Shown here: in pieces, positions 21,260 through 34,970 of the stretch
Layout of the letters: the number at the start of each line of letters is the position of its first letter
Numbering within the stretch: position 1 is the stretch's first letter
Source: Lutraria lutraria
Taxonomy: Eukaryota > Mollusca > Bivalvia > Venerida > Mactridae
Reading direction: 5' to 3'
NCBI GenBank assembly: GCA_964023205.1
Contig: OZ026850.1
Location: 1,572,368 to 1,636,367 of the forward strand
Length of the DNA stretch: 64,000 bases
The notes under the pieces: model-generated
The model's input: the letters and a program-made list of their open reading frames with translations, nothing else
Told to the model about the DNA's origin: nothing
Database searches by the model: none
Program-made: the position numbers and the translations under genes

Positions 21260-22445
21260 CGAAGAAATTAACTTGCCCGAACCAGAATTTCGCTGCACGT
21301 GAAGTTCGTGCGGAATTCATTCGAGATTCGTGATTGAATAAAAAATCTAGCAAAACATGAAATTACATCCAACGATGAGAAAAATTATGTTTTCTCCGCT
21401 TGAATTTTGACGTCACGTGATGAGATTAAATGAGATCATGGCCTGCGGGTTAATAGGCTTGAGATTCAGTTTCGGTCTCAATATTTATGGGTTAAATAAA
21501 TCTAAAATTGAATTAGAAACTTTCAAAATGTTTTGCTATGTTTTATTATAATTTTAGAGAACGATTAATTTAGTTATTTGATCAAAATTCATTCTAAATA
21601 ATAATCTTAAAATAATGAGATTTGGTCGAAATCTCAAATCTACACGTGCTAACTATTTTCTTCAATTTTGTTGTAAGATTGAATCATAAATTAATAAAGT
21701 CGGTGCCCTGAACAATAAAATAAAAATGATGAAATAGAATTGTGAAAGAATATTTTTATTTAGATTTTCAGGAATTTTGTTATAAACTTTGTTTATTACA
21801 AGTGTTTATAGAATGTGTTTATTAATGCAACATTTTTACACCGAAACCCTTTCAAATAAAACAAATCGATAAACAGCCCCTTAGTGTGGATAATGATATC
21901 CAAATGAAACACCAAGAAACGTTCGAAATTTCAATAATCTTGGACACAATTTCATACACGAATTCTGACCTCGAAAATTACTTTAAACGTTTCGGCGACA
22001 AATTCTACATAATTCTAACATGGGGTTAACTTTTCATACAATAAATAGATAAAAATTATCAAAGGGCTCCATTATAATGATAAAATGATAATTAGTAAAT
22101 TAAAAAGCGACAGTTGTGTATGATTTGTTGCATCGTAAAGTCTCATGGGCGCAGTCTGGCTTATGTCTTTGGCGGATAAATTGTTCGGCCATTTTATTTA
22201 TACGATGCTCTTTTTCTGTGATGCCGAACAGGTGGCTAAATTAATTATAAATTAGACTTCCTTCCTTCATTCATTTTGTTTAATTAGATTTTATGATAAC
22301 TTGTGGCTAAGAATTGAGAATGGTCCACATTCATACATAATACTAATATAAATGTATAAAAAGAAAATCAGTTTTTGTTTGAGTAAAATAAACATAATAA
22401 TTTTTTTTTTTAATTTGTGAGTTTTCATTTAATAAATTAATTTAT

Positions 22446-22558
22446 GTAATAATAATAATAAAAAATAATAATAATGAAAATATTAATGATTATTATTATT
22501 ATATATAATTATAATAATAGTAATACTATTTATAGTAATAAAATTATTATTAATAATT
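22446..22558. repeat. AT-only region with AAT/ATT triplet runs
   Basis: Runs of AATAATAAT and ATTATTATT in both orientations make an imperfect palindromic, almost GC-free microsatellite. No coding or structural RNA signal. Confidence 0.85.
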
Positions 22559-23435
22559 ATACTGTACTGGTATGTCTTTAAATAAAATGCAATAAATGTG
22601 TGTGCGCGAATGCCGCTGTTTTCGGTTCCGTCAAAATATTATTCTAGTAAAAAAAGTTCAAATCATAAAAAGAATTTTAATACAAGATTATCAACAGACA
22701 TCTTGTGTTTTTTTTTACTCAATTGAACAAGTTTTAAATTGAGACGTTTGTCCGTGTAACTTTGATGTAACATGGAGATACGCTATATAACAATAAATCA
22801 CGGTAATTTGTCAGACTTTATCCAATTTTATCAAATATTATCGAAATAGCAACAAGAATTGTCGATAATTTTCCGTAATAAGTGAGATTATTTTTCAATT
22901 GGTGTGTAAATGGAAAATAAACAGTGTTTTTTACAAATAAAAAAAGATAAACAGGTTTTTACAGGATGTGTGCTAAAATGCAGCCAGCTCGTTCCGGAAG
23001 TGCACGGGATCGGGATGTCCGGTCCTTTATAACATGCAATATTTCATGTGTCATATACACACAAAAATGAAGTTCGATATTACTTCGTGGATTATTTTCA
23101 TCCATTTTTGACGTTCGCGATATTTTTTTTCTGTATATACATTTCTATATATGTGAAAAGAACCGGATGTGTTAAGTCGAGCGCGTGCACGACAAAACGT
23201 GCAAAGAAGGTTGGAAAAAAACTTGGACCACGCCCTAAAATTTTGTTAGCATGTTAGACATACCGTACGTGAATAAATCGTTGCCCTATGGATTCGGAAA
23301 ATGGTGTTTTATCGCGGATATACTGACACCAGAATACTTGTAAGAGATTTATTACCCGCCTCTGTTGCTGCTCTTCAACAATTTGACTCCTTCCATTGCC
23401 CTGATGTACAAAAAATCATCTTTTGCAATACTAGA

Positions 23436-23575
23436 TACCCAACCGTGCTCGAGGGGTTAAGGCGTCCGCCTTCGTAGCGGGAGATCGAAGGTTTGAATCT
23501 CAGACGAGGCTGGATTAGAAGTAATGCGGTCGGTTGGTGCGCCGCCAGCTTGTTAAATAATGGTTACCACAGGTC
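23436..23575 (+). mobile_element. tRNA-like SINE head
   Basis: GTGCTCGAGGGGTTAAGGC resembles the A-box region of a class II (Leu/Ser) tRNA, and GGTTTGAATCTC, about 45 bp later, a B box. The cloverleaf is not well kept and the sequence continues into unrelated DNA, so this is a SINE or tRNA relic rather than a working tRNA gene. Confidence 0.6.
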
Positions 23576-25032
23576 CATGTCAGCCAATATTTTAAATTAA
23601 ACAATGGTGCAATAATCATGTAACCAATGATAGTACAGTTTTTCATTTTTTGCAATTTAAAAAAAAATATCGTTTAGTAAAACAAAATAAAATATTTGAA
23701 ATAATAAAATATTTGTATTAATGAATTGCTGAAAAATATAAAAAATAATAATATTTAAGCAGGATGATCAATATAAAATGCACGATATTCATTTAATATT
23801 TTAATGTAATTTCATAACCAGAGACAAACTTTGAATACACTACAACAATGCATATGTTTAACTACAAGTAACAAATCTTATTTCTATTTTTTATTTTTCA
23901 ATTGTCTTGGGATAAAGAATAAAATTCCTGCGTATGTTTCGAATTCTTCATTAAAGCGGTCCATCGCTGAACTGAAAAATGCCAGAGGCAAGTTTTGTCC
24001 GAAATAAAAATAGTCGAAACACATTCAACACAAGTTAGAACGATTTTCTCTCGGCAATGGCTGACTTTCTCAAAATATAGTCGTTTGTTTTGTCATCAAT
24101 TTCCATAAGTGGATTCGTTTTGACATCTTTTATCAAAATATCCACTGTGTTATCAAAAACTTAGGACCGTCCGAGATTAACTGTGATTATACGAGATAAC
24201 GCGAGATTATGAAAATGCCCGTATGTACGCGTTGAAAAGGTAGCGTTCAAAAACGTTCAGACTTTTATATCTTAATCTGTTTGTTCGACAGATTTCGTAT
24301 CAAAACTATTCCTGATATAAACGTTCAGTGGTGATAACCCCCGCACAGGATTCGAACAACAGACAATATAGAAGTTGGATATTTAATCAACGTAACTTTG
24401 ACGTATTTTGTTCCATGGCGATAACGTTATTTAGTTGTAGATAAGAATTACTTACCTCGGCTTTTCATTGCTACGTATAAAATGCTTCTGTGTATGAAAA
24501 TGTTTGCTGTAAGCACACAGAGCTTGTCAAAGCCTGGACCATTTAGAATTCCTCTGAGCAGTGAACGTACGTCATGAAAAAACTCACGAACAAAGAAACA
24601 CATACTTCAGAAATAAAAGTCCTCGGTTTCGATAATAATTTATTTTCTTAACCGAACTATAAATATATTGTTTATTGGAAGGTTTAATTCTACTTTTTTC
24701 ACTGGGGATTAACGTCCCACCAAATGCCAGGAACATTTGGCATTTTTATCCTTCTTTAACAATGGACAATGTGCTCCAAAGTGAATTAAACTACCTGACC
24801 TTGAAGCATCGTTTGGCACTTCTGTAAGACTGCATTCAGCCTAGCCTGTTCATGAATATAATTATGTAATGTAATGAGAAACCATTGTCAAAAATGACAT
24901 TTATCAACAGGTGACTGTTAACTCAGATTTTTCAGCGATTGCAGAAGAATCTGTTTTGTTGTCATGGGAGCATTATTACCTGTATGTAACTCCCATATTT
25001 AGTTGTTTTAACATAATTATTAACTATTCAAA

Positions 25033-25306
25033 ATACAGTAAAACTCCACATAGCGGACAATTCAATAGCAATACCACCTCATTTTAACAACCCTTTATTT
25101 TCGGACCGGCCCTTATAATACGGCTTTTCCTATTTAACTACGTCACATAGATGTGGTTCTGATATAGTGAACTGAGATTGTCTATATACAAAAACAATAC
25201 AAAATGAGAACGATATGTAGAAAAAACCGGAAAACCGGACCTTTTCCGGACTGGACCGAAAGTCCGGTTTTCTGAGAATTCCGGTTTTCAGAGCTTTTAC
25301 TGTATT
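25033..25306. repeat. Inverted-repeat element with ATACAGTAAAA ends
   Basis: It begins ATACAGTAAAACTC and ends AGCTTTTACTGTAT, about 11 bp of terminal inverted repeat. The interior contains several copies of a TCCGG/CCGGA motif (AACCGGACC, TCCGGACTGG, AGTCCGGTTTTC). MITE-like and non-coding. Confidence 0.75.
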
Positions 25307-25694
25307 TGGAAAGAACAAAAGAAGATCTTTTTTTTAATTTCGCTCGTGCTAAGTCCTTTTGGGGGGATGGAAAAAACTTGATGTAGCCGCTCGAATTTGC
25401 GACATTTGTAAAGTGTTGTCATTTCTTTTCAAAATACCGCAAGCAAGCGAGTACACACCCCACCCACCATTAACGCGGAAAAATCTCTTAATTGAAATAA
25501 AACAATAAATAACTGGCTTAATTGACCTGACAATGTAGTTAATTGAGACACGATAACCTTAGTGACGTCGTTGATAACCCGTAAAAGCTACAGCTGATAA
25601 CCAATCAATTGGCATTTCAGTATCACGTGACAGAAAAAATCGTCCATTCGGATATGTTTTGTTTCGACGCAGTTTTGAATGTAAATAGTTGGAT

Positions 25695-25945
25695 TTTTTT
25701 ATCGAGTTTTACGCCCCTTTTCAACAGTCAGAGTCATATGAGGCAGACAGTTCATCTAACCATCGCTCCTGGGAAGAACCAGTACTAGACTCCCATCCTC
25801 CGTAAGAAACTGCCTACTTTCTTACACAAAGAGACTTGGTCGGTAGCTGTGCTCGAACCCACGACCCTCTATCAGTGAGAGGTTACAGTGATTTGAAGTC
25901 AGTGACCTTAACCACTCGACCACGGAGATGGGTCTTAAATAGCTG
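25695..25945 (-). mobile_element. tRNA-derived SINE, minus strand
   Basis: On the minus strand the head reads CCGTGGTCGAGTGGTTAAGG (A-box region of a Leu/Ser-type tRNA) and later GTGGGTTCGAGCAC (B box), with a long variable arm between. The downstream body runs to an end rich in T on the plus strand. A comparable layout is present at 58015-58275. Confidence 0.75.
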
Positions 25946-26087
25946 GATTCTGCTACCAAAAAAATATGATATACCGATAAATATAGAAAGAAAATATAAG
26001 GTATAACAATCATTTGACCGAAAAGAACTCGATTTCAAGATGAAATACAAAAATGTAGAAGAAATATTGAAAACTGGTTCAAAATTA

Positions 26088-26255
26088 AGTCAAACCTGCG
26101 AACAATGACCACCCTTGGGAACGCTTTTATTGACAGGCGGTCTTTATTCGGAGGACATTTTGTTATAAATTATCAATGACGGTTTTTAAAAGAATGGCCT
26201 TTATTCACAGGGTGGCCTTTATTCGGAGGTGGTCACTAACATAGGTTTAACTGTA
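26088..26255 (+). repeat. Family A inverted-repeat element
   Basis: It begins AGTCAAACCTGCGAACAATG and ends ACATAGGTTTAACTGTA, with TATCAATGACGG and TTTATTCACAGGGTGGCC inside. One of the better preserved copies. Confidence 0.85.
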
Positions 26256-26610
26256 CATGCATCTTACTTTGCTCTCATGGTATGACATGTTTAATGTACA
26301 AACTGAATGCATAAACTTGTATGTCAATGTAACATAAAGTAACACGGGAGTTAACTCTTCCGGACAATAGACCTATCAAATGATTAGTAAATGTGTTTGC
26401 GGCATATCTAAATGCAACAAATGACGTTTATAACATGTGTTTAGTACCACAAGACAGGCATTTATTGGCTTACCACTAACCAACGCTCTTTTTATGAAAA
26501 AAAAATCGACAAAATTGATGTCACACCTTTAAACCTAGATTTGTACCATCTGATTATCGATATAATTGTTTGGACATAGAATACCTACTACTGCAAATGT
26601 AGAAGCCACT

Positions 26611-26984
26611 AAATCGATATTGCCGATTTTAGTCCATAGAATCGATACTGTCGATATTAGAAGTCATAAAATCGATACTGTCGATATATAAGTAAAAAAA
26701 TCGATACTGGCGATATCGAAGCCATAAAATCGATACCTTCGATAAATAAGTCATACATCGATACTGTCCATATTAGAAGCCATAGAATCGATACCTTCGA
26801 TAAAAAGCCATAAAATCGATACTGTCGATATGGAAGTAATAGAATCGATACTGTCGATATTAGAATCCATATAATCGATACTGTCAAATAATTGTCGTAA
26901 ATACAATAATTCATATAAATTAGGTTGATGACAAGTAATAAAATCGATACTGTCGATATTAGAAGTTATATAATCGATACTCTG
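26611..26984. repeat. About 28-30 bp tandem repeat rich in ATCGATAC
   Basis: About twelve imperfect copies of ATCGATACTGTCGATAT followed by a TAGAAGTCATAA-like spacer. Each unit holds two TCGAT or CGATA cores in near-palindromic arrangement. The last two copies are separated from the rest by about 50 bp. The open frame across it is repeat-derived. Confidence 0.85.
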
Positions 26985-28104
26985 TAAGATTATTCAGTTC
27001 TCAGCTGAATAGTCAATTTATTATTATTCAACTCCCAAATTTTACAAATACCTTAACAGTAACTTGTGAAGTCCTTGAAATACGGATAGATGATCATAAC
27101 TTTGTCTTGTAATTCAAGAATACGACTAGGCCATTTACCGCGGCCTGTAAATTGCTATAAAATTGGAGTACCAAAATAATAGACCTCGACTTGAGACATT
27201 TATTGTGTTTTAGTTTTCTTGAGTAATTAAATTACACACTGGTGACTAATCAAACGACACGCTAATTAAAATTAACCCTTGTTAACACACGACACACGGT
27301 CGATCGCTGATAAGCCCGTTCCGGAAAATAAACTTTAAACGTCACTCTAAAAATTAATTTGGCATTATACCGGACCGGACATGAACGGACCTTATCATCA
27401 ACCTAATTTATATGAATCCTTGTATTTACGACCATTATTTGACAAACAAAATAGTTTTACGTAAAAAGTCCGTAGGGTTATTAGCTAGAGTTGGGTTACT
27501 CTAAAACATTTTGGGTCTAAACGGGGAGGGGTGTATATAAAGATTCCTCTGAAAGATTCGCATGTACTCTACATGACAGATTTGAACAGCCTATATAAAT
27601 AAATTAGTAAATAAGGTAATTTGTGTTTGTAATTGATTTTATAACGATATCGAAACATATGTCGATTTTTTTCTTTGTTTTCCGCTACTCCCGTGAAATT
27701 CAAGGGATCTAACTCTTGAAGGAATCTCACCACCTACGGGATTCGAAACCACGCCCTACGGAATTTGTATCACAGCCCCCTAATTCTTGGACCATAACAT
27801 ATCGTCACGGGTCCGATTTGAATCTCATACAGTTGTCGTCTGCGATTTTAGTTCAAAATTTTTATATTTTCCGGTATTATCTATAAATTATATATTTTTT
27901 ATCTAGTAGAGAATAACTCTAGTTACTAAATTTTACAACCAAAAGATAAAATGCAGTTGCATTTGTAAACGGGTTAGAAAAATAAACATTTGAAAACAAA
28001 TCGGAAATTGGATTTCAATGTTCTGGGGGAGGGTTGAGCGAAGTAGCCTATCTTTGTGATAGATGGCATTGCAGACATGTACATATCTATCCATTCAGCG
28101 GGGG

Positions 28105-28248
28105 CTTATCAGCTCTGCTATTTTAAACATGCTGTCTGTACACACGAATTTCATTATATAATCTTTCGCTTAAGTCAACATGGTGAAATGCAACAGCGCT
28201 GTTGAATTCTAATCTGATAAAAAATGATAAAACGATTGAAGATTATCT
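28105..28248. promoter_or_regulatory. GATA-motif cluster in the intergenic region
   Basis: CTTATCA at 28105-28111, TGATAA at 28215-28220 and 28225-28230, and TTATCT at 28243-28248. Four WGATAR matches in about 145 bp. Only density supports this. Confidence 0.3.
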
Positions 28249-28562
28249 GTGGAAGTGATTCTTATATCAACCTTGTTTCATTTTTTCGTGAATTGGTGAA
28301 TGGAATCCCAGGTTTCAGCTAAAACACCTGGCCAAAATTTGAACGCCGTCCAGGGTGGGAGTCGGCTTAATAGTTTTTGTTCCAAACTTGTGGCCAAAAA
28401 AATCCGATGCAAAAAATCCAAATCGTATATTTTACGAGTCTAATTTTGTTGTATTTGTTTGTAAACACAAGCCTTGACAGAGCCACCTAGCAGAGAAAAA
28501 TGGTCGAGATATTATTTTTTACGAATAAAAAAAACAAAAATCAGTACCATCTAAAATAAAAA

Positions 28563-28915
28563 TATTGATAACAACAATACCATTACAAACAACATCAACA
28601 AACAACAATATAATATAAACAACAATATATACAAACAACAACAAATACGACATCAACAAACAACAACATAATACAAACAACAACAAAAACGACATCAACA
28701 AACAACAATATATACAAACAACATTAAAAACAATGTCAACAAACAACAACAAGATCAACAAACAACAAGATCAACAAACAACAAGATCAACAAACAACAA
28801 GATCAACAAACAACAAGATCAACAAACAACAAGATCAACAAACAACAAGATCAACAAACAACAAGATCAACAAACAACAAGATCAACAAACAACAAGATC
28901 AACAAACAAGAACAA
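28563..28915 (+). repeat. CAA-rich minisatellite with 16-bp core unit
   Basis: The left part is irregular ACAACAA/AATATA. From about 28745 a regular 16-bp unit GATCAACAAACAACAA repeats about ten times; GATC recurs every 16 bp from 28753 to 28897. Gln/Thr/Asn-rich and Leu/Cys-rich open frames on the two strands are products of the repeat. Confidence 0.9.
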
Positions 28916-30170
28916 TAAAATATGTTATCAATGTTCATAATGCTGTGAATAGCTGAAACAAAAATGGCAATTTATGAAATGCATTTTGAAGTCCATGCAC
29001 CAATGTCCAAACAAAAGCAAAGGCCTTGATATATTCGTCCAAGACTTTCATTTCAACCTCACCAAAAAATAATGTCATGTATAAATAATATTTCAGCGAA
29101 TCCTCAATATTAAAGCAATCCTTGGGTTCAAAAAAGAACCTCAACTCCAACGTGGTCTCATTCAAGCGGAAAAAAGAAGTCCGGTAGAAAACTAATCCGA
29201 CGATGAGTGGTCGGTTAAGTAAGGTGATCTTAATATTGGAGCGGTCGCTATGTAAGGTTGTACTGTGTATAGTAAACAATCTAAGCAAATAATCGGTACC
29301 CTGACACTAATATGTCATTACCAGTAAAATTGAGTCTTAAGTTTATTTCAACTAAATGTAATTATGTAGTTATTTGTCCCAATTACGTCTTTAATTCACT
29401 AAATTTTCAATCACCTGGTGTTTAGTGAATTTCACGGATAGGTTATTAAACAAGACACCGTGTAACTTGTAAAGCGTTTCTGTTACACAGATCGACTCTT
29501 GCACATGGCCGTCTGCGTCTCGCCTCATTTGTTGCATCAAATAAAATTGGGATAAAATTCAAATTTCAACGTCGTCTGTGCATTCTTGTTTCAAACTCAT
29601 CCGATTTTCAGCTTATTTTTCTGAAAATGTGCCAACATAGTCTTGACTAGTTTTGCGCATGATTGAAAATCACGTGACCCTTGGACGCCCGGATGAAATT
29701 TCAAAGCGTCCATGAGAACCAGAAGCGAATTCGAATATCTGGATTGCCTGTTACATGCTTACATTACAGCGCTATAAAAGATACATATTCCTTCCAAGAC
29801 AAATATTGTGCAGATATTTTTTTTTCATGCCATATCTTATATTTTAAACACGGCGGAAACCATCTGGTTCGATTCTGACGCATGAAATGAACGTACGTGC
29901 AGAACAGGGTCCTTAACCGGTGCATGTATTTTATACAGATGAAGTGCACGTGATCATAGACGGAAAAAAACTCTTACAGAAATTTGTGGTTTAAATCCCC
30001 TTTTTAAAGAGTCATGTCCAATACTGTACGTATGTGGCCCCAAATTCAAATACACCGGAAGTTAGGACCTCTTTAGAAGACTTGCAGAAAACTCCACCAT
30101 ATATGGTATTAATAGCGGATTTTGACAGACATTAATTGATAGGCATAATTCATATACAAGTACAGTGCAA

Positions 30171-30208
30171 CCTCTCTGAAGCAAAACCCTTTCGGAGAAG
30201 CAAAATTC
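30171..30208 (+). repeat. Family B end fragment
   Basis: TACAGTGCAACCTCTCTGAAGC is the family B terminus, followed by ACCCTTTCGGAGAAGC. The rest of the element is missing. Confidence 0.55.
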
Positions 30209-31548
30209 AAAATTACGGACTACACCAGTCACAGCGTGGAAAACGTCATTGCTTCGTATATAGCGCTTGGTAAACTCGTGTAATTGCTAAATATATTCTG
30301 TAACCATTCTAAGATGCGAAAAAATCAATTTATACTACACTTACCCCCACCGACTTCATTTTTCGTAACTTTTTTTCACCGCACCAAAAAAAAAAAAAAA
30401 AAAAAAACCGTTTTCGACATGATTCTAAAAACAAGAAATTATCAGGAATTTTCCACGGTTTATTACACAAGATGGAATTCGCTGACTTTTAATGTTATTC
30501 TAAATAGAACAAATATGATATTATCATTTTGCAAATAGCGTGTGATAAACACTCCCTCGGTAGATTTGATAAAGTTATTTACCCTATAGTGCGTATACTA
30601 TGGATGTATTTCTCACATGCTGCGCGCGCCGGTTTAACGCACGTGCAACGCACGAGCGAACTGCGAAATCGCTGGTGCGTGGATCTGATAACATTCACAG
30701 AAAATGACTTATCCTGTGAGATTTTATTTACGAATGTTAATATACGACCGTTTGAAAACGAGCGTTCTGTGATAGCATAATGTGTCCCTGGGGTGAGAAA
30801 TTATGGTGGAATTTTGATTTAACTACGGCCTGATTCACAGAAACGGCTGTTTGGTCAATATGAGCAAAAGTTTTTCAAACTTATGCTTTTTGAATTATAG
30901 CATTTATAAATCATTAGTGATGTTGAACATAATTATAAGACTACAAGACCTTTGTTTTCTTAAAAGAACTAGTCTTTTATACAATCAAAACTGCGTGCGG
31001 ATGGCTCACTATTCGGAAAAAAGTAAAGAATGGTCCGATTTTTGCATTTCGCCATTATTTGAAATTAAATTGATCTACAATTGCTTGGTGTTTGATTATT
31101 TATAATTATACAGTGTTAATCATATTGATGAGAGAAATGTCATTTTTAAAACTTCTTGAATCCAATCGAGCGCTGAAAAAAGTGCCAGCTAACAAATTCA
31201 AAATTGATTCACACAAGAATAAGTCTCGGAGATTCAAAAACTGGTGCATATTTTTTTAGGAGGGCAGAAGTGCACCAACTTTTTTTAAGAAAAAGACATG
31301 GACAACCGTTCGTTTATTTTTGCGTGCGATTTGCTAGTACATTGTACAAGTATTTGTAAAAGACTCTTTTGAAAATAGACCTCGCCTCTCTCTATGTCAG
31401 CCTAACTCAGAAAGCGAGTTTAAACCAACGCTTTCCAAACACGTTCTGACATTTATACAAAGACCTCTGTTAGTTTCTATCATATACAAATATAAAATTT
31501 CTAATTTGACATATTAATTGCAATTCTATGCATAAAAATCGCCGCCAT

Positions 31549-31593
31549 TTTGAATTCAGCTGTTTTCACGTGACTGATTTATTGGTCACGTGA
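31549..31593. promoter_or_regulatory. GCCATTTTG plus two TCACGTGA palindromes
   Basis: GCCATTTTG is followed by TCACGTGA at 31566-31573 and again at 31586-31593, 20 bp apart. The same pairing of a YY1-like GCCATNTTG with TCACGTGA occurs at 14.85 and 34.63 kb. It could be promoter-like or repeat-derived. Confidence 0.35.
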
Positions 31594-31884
31594 TAAATTT
31601 ATTGCCCGACAGAGTTACCGCGCATGATATGTCATTTAGCCTCCGACGAAACATAACTTTTACTCGAAACGAATCGTTCGCGTCTAATTATCGTATAAAA
31701 CTAGACATTAGCAATATAAGAGATTCCTAAGTTGATATCTGTCATCATGTAGCAGAAGATCTTGTCCGTTATATAATAAAAAATGGTGAGTTTTTTTCGG
31801 TGTCGTATATTGTAGAGGAAAATGCTCTCAGTAGACGATTTTTAAGCACCACAACGTATTGATGACTGTACATAAAGTTGTGTG

Positions 31885-32145
31885 TTTGCTGAGTGAGATG
31901 TGAGTCGCAGACTTTGGTTCCAAGGGTTTAATCCGTGAATTCGATGTCATTCAAGTGCTATGTTAAATTTCTTTGATTTTTTGTCCCCTTAAATAACACG
32001 TACGCGGTTAGGAGATGCTTTACACCCGGCATGATAAAGAGCCAGGAAAAACTACTCCTATCTCCCCCCCCCCCTCTCTCTCTCTCTGGAGCGGCCCCGA
32101 AATGACAATAGCTGTCGAATGGCCCGTTAAACACAATATATATAG
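31885..32145 (+). mobile_element. SINE copy with degraded head
   Basis: The 3' half is clear: TTTACACCCGGCATGATAAAG, GCCAGGAAAAACTACTCC, a CT-rich run, GGAGCGGCCCCGAAATG, CAATAGCTGTCGAATGG and CCCGTTAAACACA, as at 20307 and 49165. The tRNA-like head upstream is hard to recognise. Confidence 0.7.
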
Positions 32146-33936
32146 ATATGAATCAACAAAGTTTTGAAAATTGAAGACATAGATTTAACCGCTTTCTAGA
32201 AATAAGGAAAAAAGCCAATGATTTCTCATCCCTAATAGTTAGTTAAGTCATTTTATATTTTTGTATTACTGTTCGTTATTTCCACAAATATAAATACGAT
32301 CTACAGACGGCAACATAAACAAAAATCCATCTAGTCCTCCACGTGTAGCTGGGTTTATTTTCTTACGCGTAATAACTTCCTGATTCTAATCTAACGCTTA
32401 TCACTACATTTCTAGTTAATAGCCACTTTACACACAGCGGGCATAATATTCGAACGCGAAATAAAATTCTTATTTATGTCGGGGTCGTGTGCCCTTTAAC
32501 TAAATCACGTTATTGAAAATTCTCTTCTGTTAATGTTATGGGTATTCTAGTGTAACAATGAACCGATTCTAATTTACCAAGCAGTCCAGGAATTGAAATA
32601 TTTAAAATGTATAAAATATATTTATGCGTACAAGGTACGTTTTGTGCGGTAGTACGTATTATATTTCTAATAAAAACTTGAACATTTTAAGATAATATCT
32701 CGCGAACAATGTGAAAGGCGTTTGGAAAGAATCCGGCGATTATGTCAGGTGAAAAAAAAAATTAACCGCTTAAGTATGTTCCGGACAAGAAAAAGTACGG
32801 GTTTCTGGATTTTTGCATCTTCTATAAATTTTTAATGTGACTGGACGAATCACGAAAGGTTCGGAATTTCATCGTGCACTAGATGAAAGTTTTAGATCTA
32901 AAAAACTGGTCATTGTTATACATACATTAAGATATTGGAATTATATTTTAGTGCATACAATGATTGGAACTTGACCAGCATTCTGTAAAGAAACATGCAT
33001 TTTGTCATTTCGACCGATTAGAGACACTGTTTCAGAATGACGTCACACTCAAAATTTATTGTGCCTTTGTCCAAATCGCATCGTAGCAAAATTAACTGAA
33101 GTGTCATCCATTTTCGCGACCATTGTGTTTTTTTTCCAATCCCCCAGAGTGTGGGAGAGAGAAACAATACTGCCCCTACTACTTGAACAATAACCACATC
33201 ATTAGAATTAACCAAATTCGCGGTTTTCTTAGATATGTATACATGGGTACATATATTAATCTTGTATCTCAACAGAATTTGCCGAAAGATGGATCGAGAA
33301 AAAAGCACATTCATCTTTGACAGACTTTGACATGAAAAATACATCGTTTCGTTGAGAAGTTTACGTTATTTCGGATGTAATTAATTCCGGATGACAGAAA
33401 TTAATTCATTAAATGGCCGTTCAACAAGCTTTCCCATTGACCCAATTAATTTATCAAATCTTCAAGCGTGGGTGGCTTGACATTCGTTGCTAAAATAGAT
33501 TTAAAATGGCCGGTATGACATTTTTGTTATTTGATTAAAACTGAGATGTCGGTACACCTATATGTACGGGTATGTGCTTATTTGAGATAAGAACGTCGAC
33601 GTAAAGTAAATATACCCGCATCTTATTTCGTTATTATCCACAATTTCGTGTTCTAAACTTTGTCATTTATTTCGAGAAGTTGTTCTCGCACCACGCTGGA
33701 CAGTTTTGACATTATCTGCTTAATATGATTTATAAATAATGTTTAATATGCTCATAAGACAATGTTTTCGGCCAGAAGTTGTTTAACGCCTGACATAGAA
33801 ATGTATTATTTAACTACTGCTAGGTTTTTGTGGGAAAAAAAACGCGGTGAATTGATTCTTGGACAATAAAAATAGAAGTATACAGTAAAACATTTACACC
33901 CCCCCCCCCCAAATATAATTTACGCACAAACTATTA

Positions 33937-34137
33937 TAATACAGTAGAACTTTTCAAATCCGCACTTGTTCGGACAAACAAAAATGTTCGTACTAGAGTA
34001 GTTTTCGGATAAGAAAGGTTCCGGATGACCATTTTTTGTATTTAGAATATAATAATAATATCGGGAACAGCTGACGTGTTCGGTTTAGAGAAGATTCCGG
34101 TCCAGATAGGTTCGGATTAGGGCGGTGCGACTGTAGT
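33937..34137. repeat. Inverted-repeat element with TACAGTAGAAC / GTGCGACTGTAG ends
   Basis: It starts AATACAGTAGAACTTTTC and ends GGTTCGGATTAGGGCGGTGC then GACTGTAG. The interior has several TTCGGAT/TCCGGAT motifs, similar in style to the element at 25033. Moderate confidence in the limits. Confidence 0.55.
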
Positions 34138-34970
34138 CCAAAGAATGGGTTAAGATATGTACATGTCCAAATAGTTTTCCTTTCATTTCCCCCAAAAGCA
34201 TCAGAAACACAAAAAAAGGTGATCCAAATGATGTACAAATGTATTACTTTATTTCAAATTTAATATAAAAACAATATTTCTTGGTTTTATGTTACTGAAC
34301 TGTCTTCCAAAAATGTTCTACTCTGATTCCTTGAAATGTCAACTGTTGGTGTGTAACTTAGTTTTATTCCACGGTAAATTCAGCAAAATAATTACAAAAA
34401 ATGCCAATAAATTCAACTGAACGTGTCAGGTTGACATGCGCAACGGTTGACTTCCTGTGCGGTGTATTCTGGGAGATTAATTGACTGACCGTTAAAATAA
34501 CATTATCGTAATATTTGCTCGCGTAATTTATGGTCTAAGGGTCAATCAGTTAGTCGTGTTTCTGTAAATTCTGCATTCACCAAATTGCTTAAACTCATGA
34601 AAATGTCGTTCAAACGTCAGTGTCGGCCATTTTGTCAATGAGGCGTATCACGTGACATGATTAACCAATGACGTAAGAGATTATTGACATCCCTGACGCT
34701 ACCAACATTGAAACACTCATGCAATACGTTTCGAGAAAAGTCCAGTGAGAACCAAAAAAATAAAATATAAGCGGACTGTGCTCTTTAAAAACACACTTTA
34801 AAATCAATATGTGTTTCAGTCTACATGCGGTCAAACTGCACTAAATTTAAATCTGAAGACTGTGACCATGATAATAATGATGCTTTTGTATGCTGGATGT
34901 TAGTAATTGTCAATCATTTGTGTGTGTGTAACAAACGTATTAATTAGCTGAATGTAAGAAATTATGTTCT

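Noticed and set aside
28519..28918. Gln/Thr/Asn-rich and Leu/Cys-rich open frames on opposite strands
   Set aside because: Products of the 16-bp CAA-rich tandem repeat, which has no stop codons in these frames.
28935..29288. 117-residue open frame on the minus strand
   Set aside because: It overlaps sequence resembling an inverted-repeat element end (TAAGGTTGTACTGTG), with no domain recognised.
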